Of a DNA stretch of 64,000 nucleotides, positions 22,032-30,745 are shown one piece after another (position 1 is the first letter of the stretch; every line of letters starts with the position of its first letter). The notes under the pieces were generated by a model, which worked only from the letters and a program-made list of their open reading frames with translations, did not search any database and had not been told where the DNA came from. Origin of the DNA: Gallaecimonas sp. GXIMD4217 (GTDB taxonomy: Bacteria; Pseudomonadota; Gammaproteobacteria; Enterobacterales; Gallaecimonadaceae); assembly GCF_038087665.1 (NCBI RefSeq), contig NZ_CP149925.1, forward strand, positions 1,922,870-1,986,869, read 5' to 3'. The position numbers were made by a program, and so were the translations under genes.

Positions 22032-22059
22032 AAAAAAGGGGCCGGAGGGCCCCTTTTTT
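22032..22059. terminator. Bidirectional terminator between symporter and sohB
   Basis: GGGGCC / GGAG / GGCCCC hairpin flanked by A6 and T6, located between convergent stop codons. Confidence 0.85.
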
Positions 22060-22074
22060 GTGTCTGCGACAAGG

Positions 22075-23040
22075 CTAGAGTCCGAGCCGGCTCATCAGCC
22101 CCCGGGCGGCCAGGTGCAGCTTCTCGCCCAGCTTGCGTTTGAGCTGGTACTTGACGCCAATGATGCGGTGGCTGTCGAGCTTGTCCACCAGGTAGGAATC
22201 GGAGGTGGCAATGGCGTCCACCAGGCCCTTCTCGCAGGCCTCCTGGCCCAGCCAGATCTCGCCCGTGCCCACCTCATCCATGTCCAGCCGGGGGCGGAAA
22301 TGGTTGACGTGGCGCTTGAAGTGGCCATGGATGCTCTGCAGATCGGCCTTGAACTTGTCTCGACCCTCGTCGGTATTCTCGCCCAGCACCGTCAGGGTGC
22401 GCTTGTACTTGCCCGCCGTGTGCTGTTCGAAGTCGATATCGTGCTTTTTCAATAGCTTATGGACGTTCGGCAGGCCGGCCACCACGCCGATGCTGCCCAG
22501 GATGGCAAAGGGGGCCGCCAGGATGCGATCGGCCACGCAGGCCATCATGTAGCCGCCGGAGGCCGCCACCTTGTCCACGGCGGCGGTCAGGGGGATACCG
22601 GCAGTGCGGATCCGGGCCAGCTGGGAGGCGGCCAGGCCGTAGCCGTGCACCACGCCGCCGGCGGACTCCAGGCGCACCAACACCTCGTCCCGCTCGGTGG
22701 CCACGGCCAGCACGGCGGTGATCTCGTCCCTCAGGGAATCCACCTCGTGGGCGTCCATGGAGCCATGGAAATCCAACACGAACAGGGTCGGCCTGTCCTC
22801 GTCCTTTTTGGCCTTTTCCGCCTTGGCCCTGGCCTTGCGGGCCTTCTTGTCCAGCAGCACTCCTTCCATCTTGTGCTGCCAGCCCTTGAGGCGGCCGCCC
22901 AGATCGGTGATCTCCAGTTCGCCCTTGTGGCGGGACTTGCGACTGCCCATGGCGGCGCCCAACACCAGAATGACGGCAACGGCGATGACAAAGGTCATGG
23001 CCTTGGCCAGAAAGAGCCCGTACTCGTACAGAAAATCCAA
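22075..23040 (-). CDS. sohB: Inner-membrane S49 peptidase SohB
   Basis: A 321-residue signal-peptide-peptidase-like protease. The N-terminal membrane anchor is at about residues 8-30 (LFLAKAMTFVIAVAVILVLGAA, split by the start choice). A charged Lys/Ala linker (KARKARAKAEKAKKDED) follows, then the S49 domain, with catalytic Ser in DKVAASGGYMMACVAD and a Lys expected further on. The TTG at 23040 is chosen because it follows GGGAGTG and aligns with the E. coli start (LSEYGLFLAK-like). An upstream ATG at 23082 would add 14 residues. The yciK/topA neighbourhood agrees with E. coli. Confidence 0.9.
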   Translation of the reverse strand: MDFLYEYGLFLAKAMTFVIAVAVILVLGAAMGSRKSRHKGELEITDLGGRLKGWQHKMEGVLLDKKARKARAKAEKAKKDEDRPTLFVLDFHGSMDAHEVDSLRDEITAVLAVATERDEVLVRLESAGGVVHGYGLAASQLARIRTAGIPLTAAVDKVAASGGYMMACVADRILAAPFAILGSIGVVAGLPNVHKLLKKHDIDFEQHTAGKYKRTLTVLGENTDEGRDKFKADLQSIHGHFKRHVNHFRPRLDMDEVGTGEIWLGQEACEKGLVDAIATSDSYLVDKLDSHRIIGVKYQLKRKLGEKLHLAARGLMSRLGL

Positions 23041-23080
23041 GTTTTTCACTCCCTTATGTGGCGTCCCAAGAGTGTAAAAC

Positions 23081-23109
23081 AAAAAGCCCGGCTTTCGCCG
23101 GGCTTTTTT
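23081..23109 (-). terminator. Rho-independent terminator of the lipase gene
   Basis: GCCCGGC / TTTC / GCCGGGC hairpin. On the minus strand it is followed by T5GT4, just downstream of the lipase stop at 23127 and upstream of sohB. Confidence 0.8.
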
Positions 23110-23126
23110 ATCGCTGCCTGAACGCC

Positions 23127-25487
23127 TTACTGAGCGTCCGCCAGCAGGCTGGGGTCGGTCACCACTATGGCCTTGGCTTCGCTGCCGATAAAGCTGGCCG
23201 CCTCGGTCTGCATTTCCGTGGTCGCCGCCGGGTTGGCCTCCGGGCTCAGCAAGGAGCCGTGGCTGGCGCCCAGGATACGGGCCACACCGCTGACCGGGGT
23301 CACGCCATCCGGGGTGGCCACGGAGCCGGTGAGGCCATCCAGGCCCAGCACCTTCAGCAGCGGCTCGGTGCCAACCAGCGGCAGGCCGGCCACGGCATTG
23401 GGCACCACCTGGTCGCCCACCACTTCCTGGAACAGGATGGGGGTGCCCTGGGCGGCAACGGTGCCGGCGGCATTGATGGAATCGGCGCTGTCCACGACGG
23501 TCTGGGCGGCAAAGTTGAACTGGGCGGCAAAGCCTTCGTAGACGGCATCCACCAGCTGATCATAGCCGGCATCGCCGGGCGCAAGGCCAGCCGTGTTGAC
23601 CTCGGCCAAGGCTTCCTGGAAGGAGGCGGACTGGGTCAGGCCGGCCTTGACCACGGGACCAAAGGACGGCGAGTGGATCAGGATGCCGGCGGTACTGCCG
23701 CCACCGACCGACAACGCCGCCTGCTTGAAGGCGAAGGGGTTGTTGGCCAGCACTTCACCTGTCATGGGGTTGATGGTCGGCAGGTTGCCGGCGGCCAGGG
23801 CCGGGGTGCCGGCGATGGAGCCCAGGGAGATGGACAGGTAGGAGACCTTGCTGGGGTCGAAGGTACCGGCCATGGCGTTCAGGGCATAGCGCAGCGACAA
23901 CAGATCGGTGCTGGACTGGCGCAGGTTGTCGCGGGCCGTGGCCAGGCTGGCCAGGTTCATGTAGATGGTGACGTCGGACACCGCCGGAGCATTGGGGCCG
24001 GCGCTGGATGCAGACAGGTCGATGGCGTCGTCGCCGTTGAAGTCGATGCCGCGGCTGCCGTGCAGCGGGAAGTCGATGGCGATCATGGCCACGCCCTGGG
24101 ACGCCAGGGCCCCGGCGATGGCCAGGCCGGTTTCCTTGTAGCTGGTGATGCCGTGGGCAAACACCGCCACAGGCCAGCCGGCCGCGGGCTTGGGCCCGAC
24201 CAGGCTCTCGTCGGGCAGGGTCACCAGCACCTCGACATTGTTGATGCTCTGCACCGCCGGCAGCGGGTTGAACTTGGTCAGGTGGCGTTCGGGATCGACG
24301 GCATTCTCACCGATGTTGAAGCTCTTGCCCACCAGCAGGCTGGGGTCGGCCAGGGCCGCCTGGGGATCCACGCCCTGGGCCACGGCCTGCTCGACAAAGC
24401 TTTCCTGGCTCAGGGTGCCGGCCTGCAGGGCCAGCAGCACGGCGGCCGGGCTATCGCCGGCGGCCTGCCAGCGGGAGAACAGCTTGGGGCAGCCGGCCAG
24501 TACGTCGGCCGGGTTACAGTCGCCACTGACCACGTCGGCAGCGGTGGGCTTTTGCAGGAAGTACGGCAGGGTCACGGCGCCACCATGGACCTTGGCCAGG
24601 CTGGCGCTGGCATGGCCGGGATGCTCTGGCGGCAAGCCCAGCATCTGGGCCGCGGTCATACCGGTATCCACCAGCGGGCTCAGGGTGGGGTTGGCGCCCA
24701 TGATGGCCAGCTTGGTGGTGGCCAGGATATCGAGGGTGCTCTGGGTGGTGAAGGCGCCGGAGTAGGTGACGCTCTCGGCATCGACACCGGCGGCGGCCAG
24801 TACCGCTTCGAAGGAGTTGATCAGGCCCTGGAGCTGCTTCTGCTGGTCGGTGCCCAGGGGGGCGGTGGCCAGATCCTGCTTGAGCAGCTTGTAGGTGGTG
24901 GAGCCTTCCACGGCGCGGCCTTCGCTGTCCTGGATCAGGCTGGTGGTGGCCACCAGGTAGGAGGTCTTGGCCTTGAGGGGCTTGAGCGGCACCACGGCGA
25001 TGCTGTCGCCACTGGCCTGGGTCACATAGTCCTCACCATAGCTCAGGGCGGCCACCGGCTTGCAGCCGACGCCGGTGGGCAGCTCGGCGCAGTCGGCGTC
25101 ATCGGCACCGCCCAGCACCACTTCCAGCAGTACCACGGCACCGGGCTGGGCCACGGAGGCAGCATCCAGGGTCACGCCGTCATCCAGCTCGATGTCGATG
25201 GTAAAGGGCGTGGAGGTGGACCAGCCGTCCAGGCCGGACAGGGCCACGAAGGGATCGCTGAAATCGGCGGGGTTCTCAACCGGAATGTTCAGAGTACCGT
25301 CAGTGGTATCCAGGAAAAGCAGATCGTTGGGTACGGGCACGACGCTGTTGCCCGGATCATAGGCCACGAAGCTGGTGGCGATGACCGGCTCGGCGTTGGC
25401 CTGCTGCTCTTTGTAGTCGTCAGAGCCGCCGCACGCCGCCAATCCCAGGGCGCCGGCAACGGCCAGGCTGATAAGTTTCTTGTTCAT
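23127..25487 (-). CDS. VolA/Pla-1/cef-family surface lipase (lipoprotein)
   Basis: A 786-residue lipoprotein. The signal peptide ends in the lipobox LAAC (followed by GGSDD), so the Cys is lipidated and the protein exported. The remainder matches the Pla-1/cef extracellular lipase family, typified by Vibrio VolA, a surface lysophospholipase that frees fatty acids from host lysophosphatidylcholine. A likely nucleophile is in YLSISLGSIAG and an oxyanion region in VFAHGITSYKE. The C-terminal HGSLLSPEANPAATTEMQTEA contains the probable catalytic His. The ATG at 25487 follows a GGGGAGA ribosome-binding site. A predicted FadR operator lies at the promoter. Confidence 0.88.
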   Translation of the reverse strand: MNKKLISLAVAGALGLAACGGSDDYKEQQANAEPVIATSFVAYDPGNSVVPVPNDLLFLDTTDGTLNIPVENPADFSDPFVALSGLDGWSTSTPFTIDIELDDGVTLDAASVAQPGAVVLLEVVLGGADDADCAELPTGVGCKPVAALSYGEDYVTQASGDSIAVVPLKPLKAKTSYLVATTSLIQDSEGRAVEGSTTYKLLKQDLATAPLGTDQQKQLQGLINSFEAVLAAAGVDAESVTYSGAFTTQSTLDILATTKLAIMGANPTLSPLVDTGMTAAQMLGLPPEHPGHASASLAKVHGGAVTLPYFLQKPTAADVVSGDCNPADVLAGCPKLFSRWQAAGDSPAAVLLALQAGTLSQESFVEQAVAQGVDPQAALADPSLLVGKSFNIGENAVDPERHLTKFNPLPAVQSINNVEVLVTLPDESLVGPKPAAGWPVAVFAHGITSYKETGLAIAGALASQGVAMIAIDFPLHGSRGIDFNGDDAIDLSASSAGPNAPAVSDVTIYMNLASLATARDNLRQSSTDLLSLRYALNAMAGTFDPSKVSYLSISLGSIAGTPALAAGNLPTINPMTGEVLANNPFAFKQAALSVGGGSTAGILIHSPSFGPVVKAGLTQSASFQEALAEVNTAGLAPGDAGYDQLVDAVYEGFAAQFNFAAQTVVDSADSINAAGTVAAQGTPILFQEVVGDQVVPNAVAGLPLVGTEPLLKVLGLDGLTGSVATPDGVTPVSGVARILGASHGSLLSPEANPAATTEMQTEAASFIGSEAKAIVVTDPSLLADAQ

Positions 25488-25548
25488 GATTCTCCCCAAA
25501 AAAATGGCATTTTTGTTTTTACTTCACCATTGGGCTCCTAACTTATCT

Positions 25549-25565
25549 CACTGGTCCGACTTTCG
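25549..25565. promoter_or_regulatory. Predicted FadR operator at the lipase promoter
   Basis: The plus strand carries the ten-base core CTGGTCCGAC at 25551-25560. This is a perfect match to the centre of the gammaproteobacterial FadR consensus (AnCTGGTCCGACnTnTT); the flanks match partly. It sits directly beside a minus-strand TATAAA at 25578-25573, so it would overlap the transcription start of the lipase gene and act as a repressor site relieved by acyl-CoA. Confidence 0.6.
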
Positions 25566-25572
25566 CTACATT

Positions 25573-25578
25573 TTTATA
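25573..25578 (-). promoter_or_regulatory. Candidate -10 element of the lipase gene
   Basis: TATAAA on the minus strand, about 90 bp upstream of the lipase ATG and immediately upstream of the FadR-like box. Confidence 0.4.
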
Positions 25579-25685
25579 ACTTGTCGCCAATAACGGCCAT
25601 AAAATCAGCGATTTTGCCATCCATGCAGGGCAAGGCTCACTAAGGTAGAATGGCGCCAATACTTGCTCAGCATTCAGGAACCGAG

Positions 25686-26429
25686 ATGCTCGACTATCAA
25701 GCCACCACCGATCTGTTGAAAGACCGTGTCATCCTGGTCACCGGCGCCGGCGATGGCATCGGTCGCGAGGCCGCCCGCCACTATGCCCGCCACGGCGCCA
25801 CCGTGATCCTGCTGGGCCGCACCACGGAGAAACTGGAAGCGGTCTACGACGAGATTGAGGCCGCAGGCCACCCGCAGCCGGCCATCATCCCCCTGGACAT
25901 GAAGGGCGCCACCGCCCAGAACTACCGGGACATGGCCGCCACCATAGAGAACCAGTTCGGCCGCCTGGACGGCGCCCTGATGAACGCCGGCCAGCTGGGC
26001 GTGCTGGGTCCCTTCGAGCATATCGACGACGACACCTGGAACAACGTCATGCAGGTCAACGTCAACGCCACCTTCATGATGACCCGAGCCCTGCTGCCGC
26101 TGCTGAAACAGGCCGAGGACGGCCGCCTCATCTTCACCTCGTCCGGTGTCGGCAAGCAGGGCCGCGCCTACTGGGGCGCCTACGCGGTGTCCAAGTTCGC
26201 CACCGAAGGCATGATGCAGACCATCGCCGACGAGGTGGAAAAGGGCCCGCTCAGGGTCAACTGCATCAACCCAGGAGCCACCCGCACCAAGATGCGTGCC
26301 AAGGCCTACCCCGGCGAGGACGTGGAAAAGCTGAAGACCCCGGCCGAGCTGATGCCCCTGTATCTGTACCTGATGGGGCCGGACTCCAGGGATGTGAACG
26401 GCCAGAGCATAGACGCCCAGCCCAAGTGA
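25686..26429 (+). CDS. yciK: Short-chain dehydrogenase/reductase YciK
   Basis: A 247-residue SDR oxidoreductase with the NAD(P)-binding TGAGDGIGRE loop, the NAG motif (LMNAGQLG) and a catalytic Ser...Tyr-x-x-x-Lys set (FTSSGVG, then YAVSK). The length and the rluB-yciK-sohB neighbourhood fit E. coli YciK, whose substrate is not established. The ATG at 25686 is preferred over an upstream in-frame ATG at 25650 because AGGAACC precedes it and the N-terminus (MLDYQ) aligns with the family. It is divergent from the lipase and ends in a strong bidirectional terminator. Confidence 0.9.
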   Translation: MLDYQATTDLLKDRVILVTGAGDGIGREAARHYARHGATVILLGRTTEKLEAVYDEIEAAGHPQPAIIPLDMKGATAQNYRDMAATIENQFGRLDGALMNAGQLGVLGPFEHIDDDTWNNVMQVNVNATFMMTRALLPLLKQAEDGRLIFTSSGVGKQGRAYWGAYAVSKFATEGMMQTIADEVEKGPLRVNCINPGATRTKMRAKAYPGEDVEKLKTPAELMPLYLYLMGPDSRDVNGQSIDAQPK

Positions 26430-26430
26430 C

Positions 26431-26459
26431 AAAAAACCGGCCAACTGGCCGGTTTTTTT
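26431..26459. terminator. Bidirectional terminator between yciK and glutaredoxin-like gene
   Basis: ACCGGCC / AACT / GGCCGGT hairpin flanked by A and T runs. Its 3' edge overlaps the stop codon of the convergent glutaredoxin-like gene. Confidence 0.85.
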
Positions 26460-26793
26460 ATCGCTGCACCGCCTGTAGGACCGCCTTGGGCCTGTAACCC
26501 CTGATGACGGTACGGCCGTCCACCACCACCATGGGAACGCCCGTGCCGCCCAGGGCCAGGAATTCTTGCTGGTACCGGGCCGAGGTCTCGATATCCTTTT
26601 CCCGGTAGGGAATGCCCCGCGCCTTGAACAGGGCCCTCATGCGCTTGCAGTAGCCGCACCAGGCGGTGCTGTAGAGCACCACCCCGGCCTGCTCGACCGA
26701 AGGCGGATTGAACCAGCGCTCGACGGCGTCGCGATTTTGATAAAGGCCGCCCACCAGGGCCACCACCAGCAATAACAGCGTACTTCTCGACAT
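26458..26793 (-). CDS. Membrane-anchored glutaredoxin-family protein
   Basis: A 111-residue protein with an N-terminal hydrophobic segment (about residues 4-18) that could be a signal anchor. A glutaredoxin-like thioredoxin fold follows. The active site is Cys46-Gly-Tyr-Cys49 in STAWCGYCKRM, and the conserved cis-Pro is in GGTGVPMVVVDG. The predicted role is thiol-disulfide exchange at the periplasmic face of the inner membrane. Its stop codon lies inside the terminator hairpin. It is located 22 bp downstream of rluB and probably co-transcribed with it. Confidence 0.85.
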   Translation of the reverse strand: MSRSTLLLLVVALVGGLYQNRDAVERWFNPPSVEQAGVVLYSTAWCGYCKRMRALFKARGIPYREKDIETSARYQQEFLALGGTGVPMVVVDGRTVIRGYRPKAVLQAVQR

Positions 26794-26815
26794 GGTGGCG
26801 CCCTCTTCTGCTGCC

Positions 26816-27670
26816 TTAGTCGTCCTTCTTACCCTGGCGACGCACTCTGTCCTTGCGTACGGCGCGGCGGATACGGGCCGCCTTGGTGTGCATGCGCTGG
26901 CTTGTCTTGGCGGGCAGCTTGGTCCTGTCCTCGGGCCTCAGGCCCACCGAGCTGCGCAGGTAGTTGACCATGGGCAGCTCCAGCTCTTCCCAGCCGCCCT
27001 GGGGCAGGCGCTTGTTGAGCTGGATGTCGCCGTAGCGGACCCGGATCAGCCGGGACACCTGCAGCTCCTGGGACTCCCAGAGCCGGCGCACCTCCCGGTT
27101 GCGGCCCTCGGTGAGGGTAACGTTGAACCACTGGTTCATGCCCTCGCCGCCCATGGCCTTGATCTTCTTGAACTTGGCCGGGCCGTCTTCCAGCTGCACG
27201 CCGCTGCGCAGTTTCTGCAGCTTGGCCTCGGTCACCTCGCCGAACACCCGCACTGCGTACTCCCGCTCCACCTCGTGGCTGGGGTGCATCAGGCGATTGG
27301 CCAGCTCGCCGTCTGTGGTGAACAGCAGCAGGCCGGAGGTGTTCACGTCCAGGCGGCCCACGGCGACCCAGCGGCCTTCCTGCAGGCGTGGCAGGCGGTC
27401 GAACACGGTGGGACGGCCCTCGGTATCGCGGCGGGTGCACAGCTCCCCTTCCGGCTTGTTGTACATCAGTACCCGGCAGATCACGTCCTCTTCGGCACTG
27501 ATGGTGATGAGACGACCGTCGATGCGGATCTGCGCCGTGGGACCGACCCGGTCGCCCAGCTTGGCCACCTGGCCGTCGACACTTACCCGCCCTGCAGCGA
27601 TCACTGTCTCCATCTCACGACGGGAACCCTGGCCGGCACGGGCCAGGACCTTCTGCAATTTCTCAGTCAT
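26816..27670 (-). CDS. rluB: 23S rRNA pseudouridine(2605) synthase
   Basis: A 284-residue RsuA-family pseudouridine synthase. The N-terminal S4 RNA-binding domain is at about residues 3-60 ([18 protein letters not shown]), and the catalytic Asp lies in [15 protein letters not shown] basic C-terminal tail ([19 protein letters not shown]) is typical of RluB and distinguishes it from RluE/RluF. It should isomerise U2605 of 23S rRNA. The ATG overlaps the scpB stop by 4 bases. The scpA-scpB-rluB order is widespread. Confidence 0.94.
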   Translation of the reverse strand: MTEKLQKVLARAGQGSRREMETVIAAGRVSVDGQVAKLGDRVGPTAQIRIDGRLITISAEEDVICRVLMYNKPEGELCTRRDTEGRPTVFDRLPRLQEGRWVAVGRLDVNTSGLLLFTTDGELANRLMHPSHEVEREYAVRVFGEVTEAKLQKLRSGVQLEDGPAKFKKIKAMGGEGMNQWFNVTLTEGRNREVRRLWESQELQVSRLIRVRYGDIQLNKRLPQGGWEELELPMVNYLRSSVGLRPEDRTKLPAKTSQRMHTKAARIRRAVRKDRVRRQGKKDD

Positions 27671-28248
27671 TGTGTTTCCTCGGCCGCTGCCTGTGGCAGG
27701 GGCGCTTTGTCTTCAACGTCGGCAAATGCCTTCAATTCGGGCAATTCTTCCAGGCTCTTCAGGCTTAAATCGTCCAGAAACTGCCTGGTGGTGGCATAGA
27801 GGGCGGGCCGGCCCGGCACCTCCTTGGTGCCCACCACCTTGATCCAGCCCCGCTCCTCCAGGGTGCGGATGATCTGGGTGCTCACCGAGACCCCGCGCAC
27901 GTCCTCTATCTCGCCCCTGGTGATGGGCTGGCGATAGGCGATCAGCGCCAGGGTCTCCATGGTGGCCCTGGAATAGCGCGGCGCCTTCTCCACCCAAAGG
28001 TAGGACAGCCAGGGGCTGAGGGCATCGTCGGCCTGGAAGCGGTAACCGCTGGCCACCTCCACCAGGCGGATGCCGCGGGGAGCGTAATCCAGCTCCAGGG
28101 TCTTGAGGGCCTTGCCCAGCTTCTGGGCACTGATCTTGAATTCGCTGAGCACCGAGTTCAGCAGCTCGGCCTTGCTCAGGGGCCGGCGCGCCACGAACAG
28201 GGCGGCTTCCACCAGGTTCTTCAGCTGTTCGTCGGTGATCTTACGCAT
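27667..28248 (-). CDS. scpB: Chromosome segregation/condensation protein B
   Basis: A 193-residue winged-helix protein that binds the ScpA kleisin and the SMC/MukB-like ATPase complex. It starts [20 protein letters not shown], as ScpB proteins do. Its motifs [22 protein letters not shown] and [11 protein letters not shown] (each part of the tandem winged helices) are intact. The start at 28248 with a GGGG-rich Shine-Dalgarno is used; the longer upstream frame lies in the scpA tail. It overlaps scpA by 8 bases and rluB by 4, so the three are translationally coupled. Confidence 0.93.
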   Translation of the reverse strand: MRKITDEQLKNLVEAALFVARRPLSKAELLNSVLSEFKISAQKLGKALKTLELDYAPRGIRLVEVASGYRFQADDALSPWLSYLWVEKAPRYSRATMETLALIAYRQPITRGEIEDVRGVSVSTQIIRTLEERGWIKVVGTKEVPGRPALYATTRQFLDDLSLKSLEELPELKAFADVEDKAPLPQAAAEETQ

Positions 28249-29173
28249 CCCCTTCCCTTTCTGCTTGGTCTGCTCCGTCGGCCCGCGTTCTCTTCTCCAC
28301 CCTGGGTGATAACGGCGGTTCGCCACCATCGGCATCCATTGAGTCGATACCGGCCCCGTCGGCCCGCGCTCTCTTCTCCACCCTGATGGTGGCAAAGGGC
28401 TCGGTCTGAATGAGGCGGATGGCCGCCAGCTTGGTCAGCTCCAGCATGGCCACGAAGGTGACCACCACCCCGGCCCGGCCTTCCTCCACGGTGAACAGGG
28501 CCGCGAAGGGCAACCGCCCTTCCCTTTCCAGGCGTTCCAGTATGGCCGCCATGCGCGCCCGGGTGGAGAGCTTTTCCCGCTCTATTTCATGTTCCTTGAA
28601 CATGGAGGCCCGCTTGAGCACGCCGGCAAAGGCCAGCATCAGCTCCTCGGCGCTGACCTCGGGGGCGATCAGTATGGGCCTGCAGCTCGCTCCCGGCTCG
28701 GCGCTGGCTTCGAAGGTGTCCCTGTCCATGCGCGGCAGGGCCTCCACGTCCTGGGCCGCCTGCTTGATCACCTCGTATTCCTGGAGGCGGCGGATCAGCT
28801 CGGCGCGCGGATCCTCCTCGTCCTCCTCGGCGCTTTCGCGCCTTGGCAGCAGCAGCCTGGACTTGATCTCCGCCAGCACCGCGGCCATCACCAGGTACTC
28901 GGCGGCCAGCTCCAGCTTCAGCTCGCGCATCACTTCCACGTACTCCATGTACTGGGCGGTGATGGCGGCCACAGGCAGATCCAGGATATCGACCTTTTCC
29001 CGGCGAATGAGGTACAGCAGCAGATCCAGCGGACCCTCGAAGGTTTCCAGGAACACTTCCAGGGCCTCCGGCGGGATATAGAGATCCTCCGGCTTGTCCA
29101 GGTACGGCTGGCCGTGGATAAAGGCCAGCGGCAAGGGCTGCTGGACGGGCTGGGTAGGCTGATCCTGGCTCAT
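28241..29173 (-). CDS. scpA: Segregation and condensation protein A (kleisin)
   Basis: A 310-residue kleisin that bridges SMC heads. The N-terminal SMC-binding part (FEGPLDLLLYLIRREKVDI, within the first 80 residues) and the C-terminal winged helix (VVTFVAMLELTKLAAIRL) are clear. The last about 45 residues form an unusual charged extension. In it RVEKR-A/T-RADGA occurs twice, 27 residues apart, encoded by a near-perfect 28-base repeat (28277-28304 and 28358-28385). Typical ScpA ends soon after the winged helix, so this tail is extra. Confidence 0.93.
   Translation of the reverse strand: MSQDQPTQPVQQPLPLAFIHGQPYLDKPEDLYIPPEALEVFLETFEGPLDLLLYLIRREKVDILDLPVAAITAQYMEYVEVMRELKLELAAEYLVMAAVLAEIKSRLLLPRRESAEEDEEDPRAELIRRLQEYEVIKQAAQDVEALPRMDRDTFEASAEPGASCRPILIAPEVSAEELMLAFAGVLKRASMFKEHEIEREKLSTRARMAAILERLEREGRLPFAALFTVEEGRAGVVVTFVAMLELTKLAAIRLIQTEPFATIRVEKRARADGAGIDSMDADGGEPPLSPRVEKRTRADGADQAEREGDA
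28277..28385 (-). repeat. 28-base direct repeat inside the scpA 3' end
   Basis: Copies at 28277-28304 and 28358-28385 differ at one base and are 81 bases apart (27 codons, in frame). They encode the RVEKRxRADGA motif in the ScpA tail. Confidence 0.8.
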
Positions 29174-29206
29174 CTCGGGCGGCGCATTATAGGGGCTTGG
29201 CCCGGC

Positions 29207-29830
29207 TTACTCAAAGGGGCTGGGATCACCGGCGCCGCGGCGCAGCACGGTGATCTCATCGTCTTCACTGAGGTCCACCACAGTGGTGGGCTGCTCGCCC
29301 ATGACGCCGCCGTGAATGATGAGGTCCACCTGGTGCTCCAGGGCCCAGCGGAACTCCTCCGGATCCGACTCGGCCAGGTCGTTGCCGGGCAGGATCAGCG
29401 ACGAGGACATCAGCGGCTCGCCAAGGGCCTCCAGTAGATCCTGGGCGATCCTGTTGTCGGGTACCCGCAGGCCTATGGTCTTGCGCTTGTCGTTCAGCAG
29501 CCGGCGCGGCACTTCCTTGGTGCCCTTGAGCACGAAGGTATAGGCGCCCGGGGTGTTGTTGCGGATGAGGCGAAAGGCCTGGTTGTCGACCCTGGCGTAG
29601 GTGGCCAGCTCGGAGAGGTCGCGCACCATCATGGTGAAGTTGTGGTCAGAGCCCAGATCCCGCACCCGGCACAGCTTCTCCAGGGCGGATTTGTCGCCGA
29701 TCAGGCAGCCGATGGCATAACCGGAATCGGTGGGGTACACCACCACGCCCCCGTTCTTGATGATGTCCACGGCCTGGTTGATCAACCTGGCCTGGGGGTT
29801 CTCCGGGTGTACGTAAAAAAACTGACTCAT
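29207..29830 (-). CDS. yciO: YciO, Sua5/YrdC-family protein
   Basis: A 207-residue member of the YrdC/Sua5 RNA-binding fold, related to threonylcarbamoyl-AMP synthases. The substrate-pocket motifs GGVVVYPTDSGYAIGC and PGAYTFVLKGTKEVPRR are present. The length and start (MSQFFYVHPENP) match E. coli YciO rather than TsaC. The Met at 29830 is used because the GAGGATG ribosome-binding site is spaced properly for it and overlaps the alternative ATG at 29836. It lies 9 bases downstream of trpH and belongs to the same transcript. Confidence 0.92.
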   Translation of the reverse strand: MSQFFYVHPENPQARLINQAVDIIKNGGVVVYPTDSGYAIGCLIGDKSALEKLCRVRDLGSDHNFTMMVRDLSELATYARVDNQAFRLIRNNTPGAYTFVLKGTKEVPRRLLNDKRKTIGLRVPDNRIAQDLLEALGEPLMSSSLILPGNDLAESDPEEFRWALEHQVDLIIHGGVMGEQPTTVVDLSEDDEITVLRRGAGDPSPFE

Positions 29831-29839
29831 GGTCATCCT

Positions 29840-30661
29840 CTATTCCCACACCGGCAGCGCACCTGCCGGCAAGTATAGGTTGCGCCCCAGCTCCGCAAAG
29901 GGGCTGGGAAAATGAAAGTCGGAGCCCTGGGAGGCCTTGAGATGGTGCTCGGCGGCCAAGTCGGCCAGGAAGCGGCGCTCGTTCTGGGGCTGCTGGCACT
30001 GGGCCACCTCCATGGCGTCGCCGCCGGCCTCGGCGAATTCGGCCACCAGCTTGCGCAGCCACTTGCCGCTGAGCTGGTAGCGGCCCGGATGGGCCAGCAC
30101 CGCCTTGCCGCCGGCCCGATGGATGACGGCAATGGCCTCGGCCAGTGGCACCCAGTTGGGGGGCACATAGCCGGTGTTGCCCCGGCTCAGGTATTTCTTG
30201 AACACGGCGCCCACGGTGCTGGCCTTGCCCAGCTCCACCAGGTACTGGGCGAAGTGGGCCCGGGTGATGGCGGCGGTGCCTGCGTGGCGGCGGGCCCCGG
30301 CCAGGGCGTCGGGTATTTTGGCTTTCTCCAGACGGCGGCCTATCTCCACCGCCCGCTCCTCGCGGCGCTGCTTCTGCTGCGCCAGCAGGGCCATCAGGGC
30401 CTGGCAGTCTTCGTCCACCCACAGGCCCACCACATGGACCTCCTTGGCGCCCCACTGGCAGGAGATCTCCACCCCGGGCACCAGCTCCAGGGGCAGCTCG
30501 TTGTCATGGATATGGGCACGGGCCACCGCCAGGGCGTCCGTGGTGTCGTGGTCGGTGATGGCCAGGCGGCTGACCCGCCGCTCGATGGCCCTGTCGATCA
30601 GGGCCTGGGGGGTCAATTTGCCGTCGGAAAAGACGGTATGGCTGTGTAAATCGGTGATCAT
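29840..30661 (-). CDS. rnm: PHP-domain 5'-3' exonuclease TrpH/RNase AM
   Basis: A 273-residue PHP phosphoesterase. Metal-binding motifs: DLHSHTVFSDG near the N-terminus, DHDTTDALA, GVEISCQW and the C-terminal SDFHFP. The E. coli homologue (YciV/TrpH/RNase AM) removes 5'-3' nucleotides and 3',5'-bisphosphate ends, including during maturation of rRNA 5' ends. The ATG at 30661 (MITDLHSH) is chosen; an upstream extension would run into the trp leader. It is divergent from the trp operon, as in E. coli. Confidence 0.93.
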   Translation of the reverse strand: MITDLHSHTVFSDGKLTPQALIDRAIERRVSRLAITDHDTTDALAVARAHIHDNELPLELVPGVEISCQWGAKEVHVVGLWVDEDCQALMALLAQQKQRREERAVEIGRRLEKAKIPDALAGARRHAGTAAITRAHFAQYLVELGKASTVGAVFKKYLSRGNTGYVPPNWVPLAEAIAVIHRAGGKAVLAHPGRYQLSGKWLRKLVAEFAEAGGDAMEVAQCQQPQNERRFLADLAAEHHLKASQGSDFHFPSPFAELGRNLYLPAGALPVWE

Positions 30662-30709
30662 GGGACGATTGTACCCCGACAAGGCAGGCACACAAGGTAA
30701 AAGAAGGCG

Positions 30710-30738
30710 TTGACAGGGCCCGGGCCGGCAGATAGGGT
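30710..30738 (+). promoter_or_regulatory. Predicted promoter of the trp operon
   Basis: TTGACA (30710-30715), a 17-base spacer and TAGGGT (30733-30738). The -35 box is a perfect consensus. The expected start, near 30745, coincides with the ATG of the first leader peptide, so either the first leader is translated with almost no 5' UTR or another promoter exists upstream. No TrpR-like CTAG palindrome is visible. Confidence 0.5.
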
Positions 30739-30745
30739 TTAGGGC

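Noticed and set aside
30662-30745. TrpR operator upstream of the trp leaders
   Set aside because: No CTAG-centred palindrome like the known TrpR site overlaps the promoter boxes. Attenuation appears to be the visible control.
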